Part shown: piece by piece, positions 16,815 to 24,937 of the stretch
Layout: every line of letters starts with the position of its first letter
How positions within the stretch are numbered: the first letter of the stretch is position 1
Source: DATARH01 sp036268425
GTDB taxonomy: Bacteria > Pseudomonadota > Alphaproteobacteria > ATCC43930 > CGMCC-115725
Direction of reading: 5' to 3'
Assembly (NCBI GenBank): GCA_036268425.1
Contig: DATAUE010000057.1
Location: 62,001-126,000, forward strand
DNA length: 64,000 nucleotides
The notes under the pieces: model-generated
The model's input: only the letters and a program-made list of their open reading frames with translations
Told to the model about the DNA's origin: nothing
The model's database searches: none
Made by a program: the position numbers and the translations under genes

Positions 16815-17279
16815 ATGCAGGTTGCCGATCTGCTGCTCCCGCGCGGCGTCGTGGCGCATTTGCGGGTCAGCAACAAAAAACAGGCGCTGCAGGAAATCGC
16901 GCGCCGCGCCGCGACGATGTGCGGCGTGCCCGACCGCCGTGTCTACGAGGTGCTGACCGAACGAGAGCGCCTCGGCAGCACCGGCATCGGTCGCGGCATT
17001 GCGATCCCGCATGGCAAGCTCAGCGAATTGTCGCAACTCTGTGGGCTGTTCGCGCGGCTGGAACGCCCGATCGCATTCGAATCGATCGACGACCACCCGG
17101 TCGATCTGGTGTTTGTCCTGCTGGCGCCGGCCGAAGCCGGAGCGGAGCATTTGCGGGCCTTGGCGCTGGTGTCGCGGCTGCTGCGCGACGGCACGATCTG
17201 CCAGAAGCTGCGCGGCACCGACAACGCCGACGCGCTGTACGCGCTGCTGACCGACCGCACCGAAAGCAGCGTCGCCTGA
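16815..17279 (+). CDS. ptsN: PTS IIA-like nitrogen regulatory protein (EIIA-Ntr)
   Basis: Phosphoryl acceptor of the regulatory nitrogen PTS (PtsP-NPr-PtsN), which controls potassium, nitrogen and other responses by protein contact. The 154 residues form one PTS_EIIA type-2 domain. The phosphorylated His is at about residue 66 in GIAIPHGKL, after the conserved RERLGSTGIGRG. The ATG at 16815 gives the normal N-terminus MQVADLLLPRGVVAHL, with an AGGCAGG-type ribosome site. It lies next to rpoN, as in most proteobacteria. Confidence 0.95.
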   Translation: MQVADLLLPRGVVAHLRVSNKKQALQEIARRAATMCGVPDRRVYEVLTERERLGSTGIGRGIAIPHGKLSELSQLCGLFARLERPIAFESIDDHPVDLVFVLLAPAEAGAEHLRALALVSRLLRDGTICQKLRGTDNADALYALLTDRTESSVA

Positions 17280-17286
17280 TCGCTGT

Positions 17287-17946
17287 TTAGCGGCGGCGCA
17301 GCACGAGAGCGCTGACCTGGTAGTTGTGGAACAGCCAGTAGGGCTTGCGCATCGAACTCAACCACTTCTCGATCCCCAGAAAGGGCAGCGGCAGGCGCGC
17401 GACATGGCGTAGCAGAATCCACGGCCGGCGCCTGATCTCGTCGCGGTACGATTCGCCGACATCGATAATGTCTTGATCGATGAGGTCGGTGCCGGGAAAC
17501 AATGCCGCCGCGGTCTCCGGGGTTGGCCGGTACATCGTGTCGATCGGGTCGCCATGCCGCGGATAGCTGCGCGGCACGGTCACCACGATGATGCCACCGG
17601 GGTTTACCAGCGACACGCAGCGTCGCGCCAGTTCGCCGGGGTCGCGGACATGCTCAAGGATGTTACAGCACAGCAGGGCGCCATAGCGGTCGGCCTTGAC
17701 CCTTGCGTAATCCGCTTCGTTCAGCAGATCGGCGCAGACATCGATGCCGGTGCCGTTGCGGGCGTCGAGATGCACGGTTTTGACGCCGCGCTCCGTCAAG
17801 GGCTGGAAAATGTGGCGCAGGGTCCACGGTTGGACGCGCTCACGAAACTCGCCGGTACTGCTCCCGACATTGAGCAGCGGCGAGATAAGCGGCGCCGGAT
17901 AGGCGGCTAATCGGTCGCCCACCCAGCGCGCTTCGACATCGAACAT
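17287..17946 (-). CDS. Class I SAM-dependent methyltransferase
   Basis: A 219-residue methyltransferase of the type-11 group. The SAM-binding motif I region is PLLNVGSSTGEFRERV, an acidic residue follows in VHLDARNGTGIDV, and the motif IV/post-I region is YGALLCCNILEHVRDPGELARRC with VNPGGIIVVTVPRSYPRHGDP. The GSSTGEF and HVRDP pattern is common in methyltransferases of surface-glycan and lipid pathways, but the substrate is unknown. It is convergent with ptsN (7 bp gap) and precedes nothing on its own strand, so it stands alone. Confidence 0.75.
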   Translation of the reverse strand: MFDVEARWVGDRLAAYPAPLISPLLNVGSSTGEFRERVQPWTLRHIFQPLTERGVKTVHLDARNGTGIDVCADLLNEADYARVKADRYGALLCCNILEHVRDPGELARRCVSLVNPGGIIVVTVPRSYPRHGDPIDTMYRPTPETAAALFPGTDLIDQDIIDVGESYRDEIRRRPWILLRHVARLPLPFLGIEKWLSSMRKPYWLFHNYQVSALVLRRR

Positions 17947-17975
17947 CTAAGAAAGTCTGGTCCTCCAACGAAGGG

Positions 17976-18191
17976 TCAGTGCACGCTGACAGGCTCCATA
18001 TCGTTCTGGCGCACCACCGCGAACGCGATGTCCCGGTCGGCGATCTCGGCCATCTTGGTGCCGTCCGCAGCGTGCACGGTATAGCTCGACGCGCCGTCGA
18101 CGATGACCTGCTTGACGTAAGCCACGTCGTTCATCCCGAGCATGCCCAATTCGCGCTCCGACAACTGCCGAATTCCCTCGATATGCTGCAT
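17976..18191 (-). CDS. DUF1150 family protein
   Basis: A 71-residue protein with a strong AAGGAG ribosome site 6 bp before the ATG. The segment LGMNDVAYVKQVIVDGA with YTVHAADGTKMAEIADRD matches the alphaproteobacterial DUF1150 family, which typically follows small heat-shock protein genes, as here (hsp20 lies 162 bp upstream on the same strand). Its function is not known. The position suggests heat-induced co-expression, although the 162-bp gap with tandem repeats leaves a separate promoter possible. Confidence 0.85.
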   Translation of the reverse strand: MQHIEGIRQLSERELGMLGMNDVAYVKQVIVDGASSYTVHAADGTKMAEIADRDIAFAVVRQNDMEPVSVH

Positions 18192-18316
18192 TTCACTCTC
18201 CTTCGCGCCGGCCCGAATCGCCCGAACAGTCTGCTGGGCGCCCGTCTGCCGGTTTACGCAAAAATCGTGCTAAATTCCTTACCGCGCGCTCGAATCAGCC
18301 GCCAAAATCACCGGAC

Positions 18317-18379
18317 GCCGACTTCCCGATGGCCGACTTACCCGATGGCCGACTTACCCGGTGGCCGACTTGTCCGGTG
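18317..18379. repeat. Tandem 16-bp repeat, four units, across the hsp20 3' end
   Basis: Units GCCGACTTCCCGATG (18317-18331, 15 bp), GCCGACTTACCCGATG (18332-18347), GCCGACTTACCCGGTG (18348-18363) and GCCGACTTGTCCGGTG (18364-18379). The hsp20 stop codon (18354-18356) lies inside the third unit, so gain or loss of one unit would change the C-terminal residues. A 16-bp unit is not a multiple of three, so the frame shifts with each unit. Confidence 0.9.
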
Positions 18380-18890
18380 AACGCGCCGGCAAGGGGCGGG
18401 GTCCGATTCTGGCGTCGCCACCCAGCCTTGTTTCGGGGCCCGCCGTCGCATGTATGGCGGATTTGGTCTCGATCTTGGCCTCCGGTCCTCGGATCGGCAC
18501 GGTACGGACGCGCACTTCCGGCACCGGTCGCTCCAGTTCGACATGCAGAAGGCCGTTTTCCAGCCACGCACCGCGCACCTCGATGCCCTCGGCAAGGACA
18601 AAGGAGCGTTGGAACTGGCGCGCCGCGATGCCGCGATGCAGATAGACACGCTGGGCGTCGTCGGTCTGCTTGCCGCGAATGACCAGCTGGGCGTCTTCGA
18701 CGGTGATACTGAGATCGGCCATCGTAAAGCCGGCCACCGCGAGCGTGATCCGCAGCTCGTTTTCGCCCAGCTGCTCGACGTTGTACGGCGGGTAGCCATC
18801 GGCTGAGACCTTGTTGACCCGGTCCAGCGTGCGCTCGAAATGCTCGAACCCGAGCAGCAGCGGCGAATTGAACAGGGACAAGCGCGACAT
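18354..18890 (-). CDS. Small heat-shock protein, Hsp20 / alpha-crystallin family
   Basis: ATP-independent chaperone that holds unfolding proteins. The 178 residues contain an alpha-crystallin domain (about 35-135) with YNVEQLGENELRITLAVAGF, DLSITVEDAQLVIRGKQ and the conserved AWLENGLLHVELERPVPE. The N-terminal arm MSRLSLFNSPLLLGFEHFE is typical of IbpA-like proteins. The C-terminal 45 residues are Pro/Arg/Lys-rich, lack a clear I-x-I motif, and end within a 16-bp tandem repeat. Upstream lie a sigma-32-like promoter and a hairpin that masks the ribosome site, so heat control at both transcription and translation is likely. Confidence 0.93.
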   Translation of the reverse strand: MSRLSLFNSPLLLGFEHFERTLDRVNKVSADGYPPYNVEQLGENELRITLAVAGFTMADLSITVEDAQLVIRGKQTDDAQRVYLHRGIAARQFQRSFVLAEGIEVRGAWLENGLLHVELERPVPEVRVRTVPIRGPEAKIETKSAIHATAGPETRLGGDARIGPRPLPARSPDKSATG

Positions 18891-18970
18891 GCTGAACTCT
18901 CCTCAATCGCGAGCGAGATGCGTCGCCGAGCCCAATAAAGCGGCACTCGGCACCGCAGAACCTGCGTTGC
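18891..18970 (-). promoter_or_regulatory. ROSE-like RNA thermometer in the hsp20 leader
   Basis: In the RNA, UCUCGCUC (18918-18911) pairs with the ribosome-binding sequence GAGGAGA (18904-18898) across a 6-nt loop: seven pairs with a single bulged G at 18914. The UCGCU segment fits the U-Y-G-C-U motif that defines ROSE elements opposite the Shine-Dalgarno sequence. An upstream stem, GCCGAG (18951-18946) with CTCGGC (18930-18925), gives the multi-hairpin layout expected of ROSE leaders. The start codon is at 18890. The structure was derived by hand pairing, not folding software. Confidence 0.75.
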
Positions 18971-18976
18971 GCAGTG

Positions 18977-19005
18977 ATTTGGGGGGCCGGGGGCGCGCAA
19001 TCAAG
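18977..19005 (-). promoter_or_regulatory. Sigma-32 (RpoH)-type promoter for hsp20
   Basis: On the minus strand CTTGATT (19005-18999) is followed after 14 bp by CCCCAAAT (18984-18977). The RpoH consensus is close to CTTGAAA, 13-14 bp, CCCCATnT. The predicted start near 18970 gives an 80-nt leader that contains the ROSE-like hairpins. Confidence 0.65.
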
Positions 19006-19170
19006 CAATTCTGCCACGCAATCCGGACCGGCTGGAGTGCGGATCCGTGATGTGTGCTTTTTGCCAACATGATTCGGCAACACAATTCGGGATGGCTCGC
19101 CGGTAAAGGGCCTTTTGCCCTTCCGGCCGGCGCCCCATATGGGTGCCCGAGACTCTTTGTCGCCTCGCGA

Positions 19171-20145
19171 ATGGGGATGGCCATGTCGAGCCTGATATCG
19201 GCGCTGCGCATGCCGCGGCACACCCTGCAATGGCGCCACCTGCTGGCGCTGTTTTTCTGTGCGGCCCTGGCGTTGGCGCCCAGCCTGGCGGAAGCGCGTG
19301 CCGGCGGCTCCTACTCCGGCGGCTTTTCCGGCGGCCGCTCGGCCCCCAGCATGGGCAGCCGGGGATTGCGCACCTATGAAAACAACGGCGCCGCGCCGAT
19401 CACCCGCAGCATGACTCCGACGCAGCCGAGCCCGGGCCTCTCCAGCCCGTATGGCGCACCGGCCTATGGCGGCGGGTTTTTCTCGCGCCATCCCTTCCTG
19501 ACCGGTCTGGCTGGCGGGTTTCTCGGCTCGATGCTGTTCGGTGGCATGGGCGGCCTCGGCCATGTGTTCGGTGGGCTGCTGACGCTGCTGATCATCGCGG
19601 CGGTGATCTTTTTCGTGGTGCGGCTGTTTTCCGGCGGCAGGTCGTTCGCCGGATCGGGCGGCGGTGGCGTGCCGGTGTCGCTCGGTGCCGCGGCGGCGCC
19701 GGCGCAGCGCTATCGCGGCCGCGACACGACCGTCTCGGATGCCGATCTGAATGCGTTTCAGGCGATCCACGCGGGTGTGCAGGAGGCCTGGAGCCGCGGC
19801 GATCTCGGTCGTCTGCGCCAGCTGATGACCCCGGAAATGCTGAGCTATTTCTCGGAGGAACTAACCCGCAATTCAAGCCAGGGCGTGCAGAACGTCGTGT
19901 CGAACGTGCGCCTGCTGAAAGGCGAGATCACCGAAAGCTGGGAGGAGGGCGACCTGCAATACGCCACCGCCTTTATGCAGTGGAGCGCGATCGACCATGT
20001 CGTGCGGCTCGGCAGCGCGCCGGGGCAGATGGACGCGGTCATCAGCGGCGATCCGCGCACGCCGACCGAGGCCGAGGAAATGTGGACCTTTGTCCGCCGG
20101 CAAGGCGGCGGGAACTGGCTGCTTTCCGCGATTCAGCAGGTATAA
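19171..20145 (+). CDS. Tim44-like domain membrane protein
   Basis: A protein of about 324 residues with an N-terminal signal/anchor (LLALFFCAALALAPSLAEARA), a Gly/Ser/Pro-rich linker (SYSGGFSGGRS, then GGFLGSMLFGGMGGLGHVFGG), one transmembrane helix (LLTLLIIAAVIFFVVRLF) and a C-terminal Tim44/MRP-L45 domain (about 195-324; AFQAIHAGVQEAWSRGDLGRLRQLMTPEML ... MWTFVRRQGGGNWLLSAIQQ). Such proteins occur widely in alphaproteobacteria without a proven role; the domain binds membranes in mitochondrial import. Three in-frame ATGs (19171, 19177, 19183) are possible starts, and the frame is open back to 19054. It is divergent from hsp20. Confidence 0.8.
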   Translation: MGMAMSSLISALRMPRHTLQWRHLLALFFCAALALAPSLAEARAGGSYSGGFSGGRSAPSMGSRGLRTYENNGAAPITRSMTPTQPSPGLSSPYGAPAYGGGFFSRHPFLTGLAGGFLGSMLFGGMGGLGHVFGGLLTLLIIAAVIFFVVRLFSGGRSFAGSGGGGVPVSLGAAAAPAQRYRGRDTTVSDADLNAFQAIHAGVQEAWSRGDLGRLRQLMTPEMLSYFSEELTRNSSQGVQNVVSNVRLLKGEITESWEEGDLQYATAFMQWSAIDHVVRLGSAPGQMDAVISGDPRTPTEAEEMWTFVRRQGGGNWLLSAIQQV

Positions 20146-20155
20146 GGCGGACTTC

Positions 20156-21013
20156 TCAGGGCCACGCGGCTTCGGGCGGCAGCGACATCAGGATCGCCTC
20201 GACATTGCCGCCGGTGCGCAGGCCAAAGCGCGTGCCGCGGTCGTAAAGCAGGTTGAATTCGACATAACGGCCGCGCCGCACCAACTGATGGCGGCGCTGT
20301 TCGACAGTCCATTCACGGTTCATCCGGGTCCGCACGATCGCGGGATAAACCGCGACAAACGCCTCGCCGACCGCTTGTACGAAGGCGAACTCCCGGCCGG
20401 CGTCTCCGGCGTCGAGATAATCAAAAAAGATGCCGCCGGCGCCGCGCGCCTCGCCGCGATGCGGCAGAAAGAAATATTCGTCGCACCATGCCTTGAAGCG
20501 GGCGTGACAGGCGGGATCGTAGGCATCGCAAGCCGCGGCAAGCGCGGCGTGGAACTGCTCTGCCGCGCCGGGGTCCGGGTACATCGGCGTCAAATCGGCG
20601 CCGCCGCCGAACCAGGCTTTCGAGGTGACGACGTGGCGCGTGTTCATATGCACCGCCGGCACCAGCGGCGAGCGCATGTGCGCGACCAGCGAAATGCCGC
20701 CGGCCCAGAATTGCGGATTCTCCGTGGCGCCGGGAATTTCCTTGCGGAACTCGGGGGCAAACTCGCCATGCACGACCGAGATGTTGACCCCGACTTTTTC
20801 GAACACGCGGCCATGCATGATCGCCATCGTGCCGCCGCCGCCGCCCGTCCGCTGCCAATCGGTGCGCACAAACCGGCCGGCGGGTAATGTCGCCGCATCC
20901 GCGCCGGCATACTCATCCTCGATCGCTTCAAACGCGGCACAGATTCGGTCGCGCAGCGCGGCAAACCAGGCCGCCGCCGGCTCCTGCCACGTCAATGTCG
21001 TCACGACGCTCAT
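20156..21013 (-). CDS. hemF: Oxygen-dependent coproporphyrinogen III oxidase
   Basis: Aerobic decarboxylation of coproporphyrinogen III to protoporphyrinogen IX in haem synthesis. The 285-residue length is normal. Motifs are GGGGTMAIMHGRVFEKVGVN, KAWFGGGADLTPMYP, GGIFFDYLDAGD and YVEFNLLYDRGTRFGLRTGG. The ATG at 21013 (MSVVTTLTWQEPAAAW) is chosen over the much longer open frame because the upstream part has no similarity to the family. It is convergent with the Tim44-like gene (10 bp gap) and divergent from the NDUFA9-like gene. Confidence 0.96.
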   Translation of the reverse strand: MSVVTTLTWQEPAAAWFAALRDRICAAFEAIEDEYAGADAATLPAGRFVRTDWQRTGGGGGTMAIMHGRVFEKVGVNISVVHGEFAPEFRKEIPGATENPQFWAGGISLVAHMRSPLVPAVHMNTRHVVTSKAWFGGGADLTPMYPDPGAAEQFHAALAAACDAYDPACHARFKAWCDEYFFLPHRGEARGAGGIFFDYLDAGDAGREFAFVQAVGEAFVAVYPAIVRTRMNREWTVEQRRHQLVRRGRYVEFNLLYDRGTRFGLRTGGNVEAILMSLPPEAAWP

Positions 21014-21130
21014 CGTACCTGCATCCTCACCGGCTACGCTCCATAGGCAATTCTCCGCGGTTCGTGCATGCTGGCCATATTGCCGAAGAGCGGTGCATTT
21101 GGTAATGCGCGTCGCGCTTGTGGAGCGGAT

Positions 21131-22081
21131 ATGAAGCAACATCGCGTAGCGATCCTCGGCGGTTCGGGTTTTATCGGCCGTTATGTCGTCAAGCGGCTGG
21201 CCGGTCGCGGTGACGTGCTGACCGTCGGCGGGCGCAACGCCACCGCGGCCAAATTCCTGCGGCTGAAGGGTGAAGTCGGCCAGGTTGGGCTGGTCAACCT
21301 CGCGATCGACGACGAGCGGCTGCTGCCGGCGTTTGTTGCCGGCGCCGATACGGTCGTCAGCCTCGTCGGCATTCTGCATGAAGGCTGGGGGCAGCGCTTT
21401 GATACGGCGCACCATGTCGGGCCGGCGCGCCTTGCGCGGGCCGCCCGCGAAGCCGGCGTCGAGCGGTTTGTGCATGTCTCGGCGATCGGCGCCGATGCGC
21501 GGTCGACCTCCGCCTATGCCCGCAGCAAGGCGGCCGGCGAGGAAGCCGTGCGCGACGCCTTTCCGACCGCGACGATCCTGCGGCCGTCGGTCGTGTTCGG
21601 GCCGGAAGACCAGTTTTTCAACAAGCTTGCGGCGATGGCGGTGATTGCGCCGGCAATGCCCCTGATCGGCGGTGGCGAGACGCGGTTTCAGCCGGTTTAT
21701 GTCGGTGACGTTGCGAGCGCGGTCGTGCGCTGCATTGACGATCCGGCAACTGCCGGGCGTACCTACGAGTTGGCCGGCCCGCGGATCTATACGATGCGGG
21801 CGCTGACCGAATTGGTGCTGACCGAGATTCACCGCAAGCGGCTGCTGGTCGATATTCCGTTCGGGCTGGCGACGTTCAAGGCACGGTTCTTGTCATTGCT
21901 GCCGAACCCGCCTTTGACGCCGGATCAGGTCGAGATGCTGAAACGCGACAACGTCCCGTCATCGGGTGCGATGACCTTGGCGGCGCTCGATATTGCTCCG
22001 ACCCCGGTTGAGGCGATTTTGACGACCTATCTCGACCGGTTCCGCCGCGGCGGCTGGTATGCGCGCGAGCCCGCGGTTTGA
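21131..22081 (+). CDS. NAD(P)-binding protein, complex I NDUFA9-like atypical short-chain reductase
   Basis: A 316-residue atypical SDR. The nucleotide-binding loop is ILGGSGFIGRYVVKRLAGRG at the N-terminus. SLVGILHEGWGQRFDTAHH and HVSAIGADARSTSAYARSKA (degenerate Y-x-x-x-K) match the group related to the NDUFA9 accessory subunit of respiratory complex I, which alphaproteobacteria often encode. A role in complex I assembly or stability is inferred from mitochondria only. The ATG at 21131 follows GGAG. The downstream cyclophilin starts 28 bp later. Confidence 0.85.
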   Translation: MKQHRVAILGGSGFIGRYVVKRLAGRGDVLTVGGRNATAAKFLRLKGEVGQVGLVNLAIDDERLLPAFVAGADTVVSLVGILHEGWGQRFDTAHHVGPARLARAAREAGVERFVHVSAIGADARSTSAYARSKAAGEEAVRDAFPTATILRPSVVFGPEDQFFNKLAAMAVIAPAMPLIGGGETRFQPVYVGDVASAVVRCIDDPATAGRTYELAGPRIYTMRALTELVLTEIHRKRLLVDIPFGLATFKARFLSLLPNPPLTPDQVEMLKRDNVPSSGAMTLAALDIAPTPVEAILTTYLDRFRRGGWYAREPAV

Positions 22082-22108
22082 GGGTCGGCAGTTTGAAGGG
22101 ACGGCATA

Positions 22109-22666
22109 ATGTTGGCACTATCGCGCAGGCTGTTGCTGATGGCAGCGGCGTTTTTCACGCTTGGAGGCACGGCAATGGCGGCTGATCTGGACAACACGCT
22201 TTACATGGACACGGCTTTTGGACGTGTCGTCATCGAGATGCGGCCCGATCTGGCGCCGGCGCATTGCGCCCAGATCAAGGAACTGGTGCGGCGCGGGTTT
22301 TATGACGGCGTGCCGTTCCACCGCGTCATCGACGGGTTCATGGCCCAGACCGGCGACCCGACCGGCACCGGCACCGGCGGCTCCGGGCACAAGCTGAAGG
22401 CCGAATTCTCGAACGAAAAGCATGTGCGCGGCGTCGTGTCGATGGCTCGCGCGTCGGACCCGAACAGCGCCGACAGCCAGTTTTTTATCATGTTCGCGGC
22501 AGCGCCTTCGCTCGACGGCCAATATACGATCTGGGGCAAGGTCACCTCGGGAATGGATTTCATCGACAAGATCAAAAAGGGTGAACCGTCGCGCAACGGC
22601 GTCGTCGTGAACCCCGACAAGATCATCAAGATGCAAGTCGCTTCCGACGCTGAAAAAGCCAAGTAG
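22109..22666 (+). CDS. Periplasmic cyclophilin-type peptidyl-prolyl isomerase
   Basis: A 185-residue cyclophilin with a signal peptide (RRLLLMAAAFFTLGGTAMA, cleaved before ADLDN), so it acts in the periplasm. The catalytic Arg/Phe region is VPFHRVIDGFMAQTGDPTG, followed by SMARASDPNSADSQFFIMF and the end strand ASDAEKAK. It shares a plus-strand run with the NDUFA9-like gene. The window has no cytoplasmic cyclophilin partner. Confidence 0.93.
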   Translation: MLALSRRLLLMAAAFFTLGGTAMAADLDNTLYMDTAFGRVVIEMRPDLAPAHCAQIKELVRRGFYDGVPFHRVIDGFMAQTGDPTGTGTGGSGHKLKAEFSNEKHVRGVVSMARASDPNSADSQFFIMFAAAPSLDGQYTIWGKVTSGMDFIDKIKKGEPSRNGVVVNPDKIIKMQVASDAEKAK

Positions 22667-22686
22667 CGGGTGCGGCAGCCGCGCTG

Positions 22687-23850
22687 ATGTCGACCCCGTT
22701 CCGTTTCGAACCGCTTGATCTGCCGCCTGAATGCGAGGCGCTGCGCGCGGACGTGCGCGCCTTTGTCGCCGACGAACTGGCGGCCGGGCGCTGGACGCCG
22801 AACAGCGATTTCGGATCGCACCGCGCCGCCGATTTCAGCCGGCGGCTCGGCGCGCGCGGCTGGATCGGCATGACGTGGCCGAAGAAATACGGCGGCGGCG
22901 AGCGCAGTTTTCTCGAACGTTACACCGTCACCGAGGAATTGCTGGCGGCCGGCGCACCGGTCGGGTGCCACTGGATCGCCGACCGGCAGAGCGGGCCTTT
23001 GCTGCTGCGCTACGGCACCGAAGCGCAGCGCGAGGAGTTCTTGCCGGGCATCACCCGCGGCGAGGTGTTTTTCAGCATCGGCATGAGCGAGCCGGACTCC
23101 GGTTCGGACCTCGCCTCGATCCGCACTCGTGCGACGCCGGCCTGCGGCGGGTATGAGGTCACCGGCGCCAAAGTGTGGACGAGCTACGCGCACGAATCGC
23201 ATTACGCGATCACCTTGGTGCGCACCGGGCAGGTCGACACGGCGGACCGGCATCGCGGTCTGACGCAGCTGATCATCGATCTGAAAGCGCCGGGGGTGAC
23301 GATCCGGCCGATCCTCAATCTGGCCGGCGAGCATGATTTCAACGAAATCGTGTTCGACCGCGTGTTTGTGCCGAGCGACCGTCTGGTCGGCCAGGAAGGT
23401 GACGGCTGGCGGCAGGTCACCAGCGAACTTGCCTTTGAGCGCAGCGGTCCCGAGCGGTTCCTCAGTTCGCATCAAGTGATGCGCAACTTTGTCGACCGCG
23501 TAGTGGGGCAGCCCGCCGCGGGCGACCCGGCAGCCGCCGCGGCCGAAACGCTCGGCCGCATGACGGCGCAGCTTTGGACATTGCGCCAGATGTCCCTATC
23601 GGTGGCCGGCATGCTGCAGGCCGGCGAGTTGCCCAATCTCGAAGCGGCGCTGGTCAAGGATTTGGGCGGCGCCTTCGAGCGCGATGTGCCGGAGCGGGTG
23701 CGTGCTGTCGTGCCGCGGCGCCGCAACGGCGCCGACCGGTTCGATGCGGCCTTGTCCGAGGCGGTCCTGCACGCGCCGTCCTGGACGTTACGCGGCGGCA
23801 CTCGCGAAATCCTGCGCGGCATCATCGCCCGCGGCCTGGGCCTGCGCTGA
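22687..23850 (+). CDS. Acyl-CoA dehydrogenase family protein (first of a pair)
   Basis: FAD-dependent alpha,beta-dehydrogenation of an acyl-CoA. The 387-residue protein shows the complete fold: N-terminal helical domain, the FAD/substrate loop GEVFFSIGMSEPDSGSDLAS, a beta domain (YEVTGAKVWTSYAHESHYAI), and a C-terminal helical domain ending LRGGTREILRGIIARGLG. The next gene, 12 bp later, is a second, shorter family member. Such pairs often form heteromeric dehydrogenases for steroid, branched or aromatic side-chain CoA esters, but the substrate here is unknown. Confidence 0.88.
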   Translation: MSTPFRFEPLDLPPECEALRADVRAFVADELAAGRWTPNSDFGSHRAADFSRRLGARGWIGMTWPKKYGGGERSFLERYTVTEELLAAGAPVGCHWIADRQSGPLLLRYGTEAQREEFLPGITRGEVFFSIGMSEPDSGSDLASIRTRATPACGGYEVTGAKVWTSYAHESHYAITLVRTGQVDTADRHRGLTQLIIDLKAPGVTIRPILNLAGEHDFNEIVFDRVFVPSDRLVGQEGDGWRQVTSELAFERSGPERFLSSHQVMRNFVDRVVGQPAAGDPAAAAAETLGRMTAQLWTLRQMSLSVAGMLQAGELPNLEAALVKDLGGAFERDVPERVRAVVPRRRNGADRFDAALSEAVLHAPSWTLRGGTREILRGIIARGLGLR

Positions 23851-23862
23851 GGCGGGCGGGTG

Positions 23863-24882
23863 ATGGGCGACACAATCCTTTACGACAGCGCGATGCGGCT
23901 TTTTGGCGACCATGTGTCGCCAAAGCTGCTGGCGGCGGCGGAAACCGGCGAATGGCCGGCGGCGTTATGGGACGCGGTCAGCGAGGCCGGCTATCTCGAC
24001 GTGCTGGCCGAAGGGCCGGCCGGTATGGTCGAGGCGGCCGCAATCCTGCGCGCTGCCGGCCATCATGCCGCGCCGATCCCGCTGGCCGAGACAATGCTGG
24101 CGCGCTGGCTGTGTGCCGCCGTCTCGATCGCAGCCCCGGCCGGGCCGCTGACGGTCGCGCCCGTCGAACCGGACGAGCTGCTTGCCGCCGCCGGCGGCCG
24201 GGTCACCGGAAACGCTGCATTTGTGCCTTGGGGGCAAAAGGCGGAAGCCATTGCGCTCGTCATCGGTGCGACAGTCAGTTTGGTTCCGAAAACCGGCGCC
24301 CGGTATGAAACCGGCAGGAACCTTGCCGGTGAACCGCGCGATCGGTTGACCGGAATCGAGGCGGGCGCGAACAGCAAGTCGCTGTCGCCGAACGCCCTCA
24401 GTGCCGACCTGATGCTCAGGATCGGCGCGCTGATGCGTGCGGCGCAGATGGCCGGCGCGATGGAAGCCGCGCTCGATCTCGCGACGCGCTACGCCAACGA
24501 CCGGGTGCAGTTTGGGCGGCCGATCGGCAAGTTCCAGGCAATCCAGCAGCAGCTTGCGTTATTGGCGGAAGAGGTCGCCGCGTCGCTGGTCGCCGTCGAG
24601 AGCGCGGCACAGCGCGTCGCGGAAGGGCGTCCCTACGCCGAGCTGGCGATGGCGGCGGCAAAAATCCGCACCGGCGAGGCCGTTGGCAAGGTCACCGACA
24701 TCGCGCATCAGGTGCACGGCGCGATCGGCTTCACCGAGGAACACTCCTTGCACTATTTGACCCGTCGCCTGTGGTCATGGCGCGACGAGTTCGGTGATGA
24801 GGCCTATTGGGCCGCCGCGCTCGGGCGCCATGTTGCCGCCGCGGGGGGCGCCGGCCTCTGGCCGCTGATTACCGCGCTGTAA
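23863..24882 (+). CDS. Acyl-CoA dehydrogenase family protein (second of a pair)
   Basis: A 339-residue partner of the preceding gene. The C-terminal half is well conserved (MEAALDLATRYANDRVQFGRPIGKFQAIQQQLA, then TDIAHQVHGAIGFTEEHSLHYLTRRLW), while the N-terminal and beta domains are short and divergent. This fits the non-FAD-liganding or catalytic-base-lacking subunit of alpha2beta2 acyl-CoA dehydrogenases. The ATG at 23863 is preferred over GTG at 23860 because of spacing to a G-rich ribosome site. A 9-bp stem-loop follows the stop. Confidence 0.83.
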   Translation: MGDTILYDSAMRLFGDHVSPKLLAAAETGEWPAALWDAVSEAGYLDVLAEGPAGMVEAAAILRAAGHHAAPIPLAETMLARWLCAAVSIAAPAGPLTVAPVEPDELLAAAGGRVTGNAAFVPWGQKAEAIALVIGATVSLVPKTGARYETGRNLAGEPRDRLTGIEAGANSKSLSPNALSADLMLRIGALMRAAQMAGAMEAALDLATRYANDRVQFGRPIGKFQAIQQQLALLAEEVAASLVAVESAAQRVAEGRPYAELAMAAAKIRTGEAVGKVTDIAHQVHGAIGFTEEHSLHYLTRRLWSWRDEFGDEAYWAAALGRHVAAAGGAGLWPLITAL

Positions 24883-24885
24883 CGC

Positions 24886-24919
24886 GCCGCACCGCCGGGG
24901 TCGAACAATCCGGTGCGGC
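24886..24919 (+). terminator. Stem-loop after the acyl-CoA dehydrogenase pair
   Basis: GCCGCACCG (24886-24894) and CGGTGCGGC (24911-24919) form a perfect 9-bp stem with a 16-nt loop, 3 bp after the stop codon. No T-run follows, so it may act as a mRNA-stabilising or partial termination structure and not a strong intrinsic terminator. The acetamidase gene starts 18 bp downstream. Confidence 0.4.
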
Positions 24920-24937
24920 CAATGCGAGAGGGGAAGC

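Noticed and set aside
20156..21832. 558-residue reading of the hemF frame
   Set aside because: Only the last 285 residues match coproporphyrinogen oxidase; the rest is antisense to the NDUFA9-like gene.
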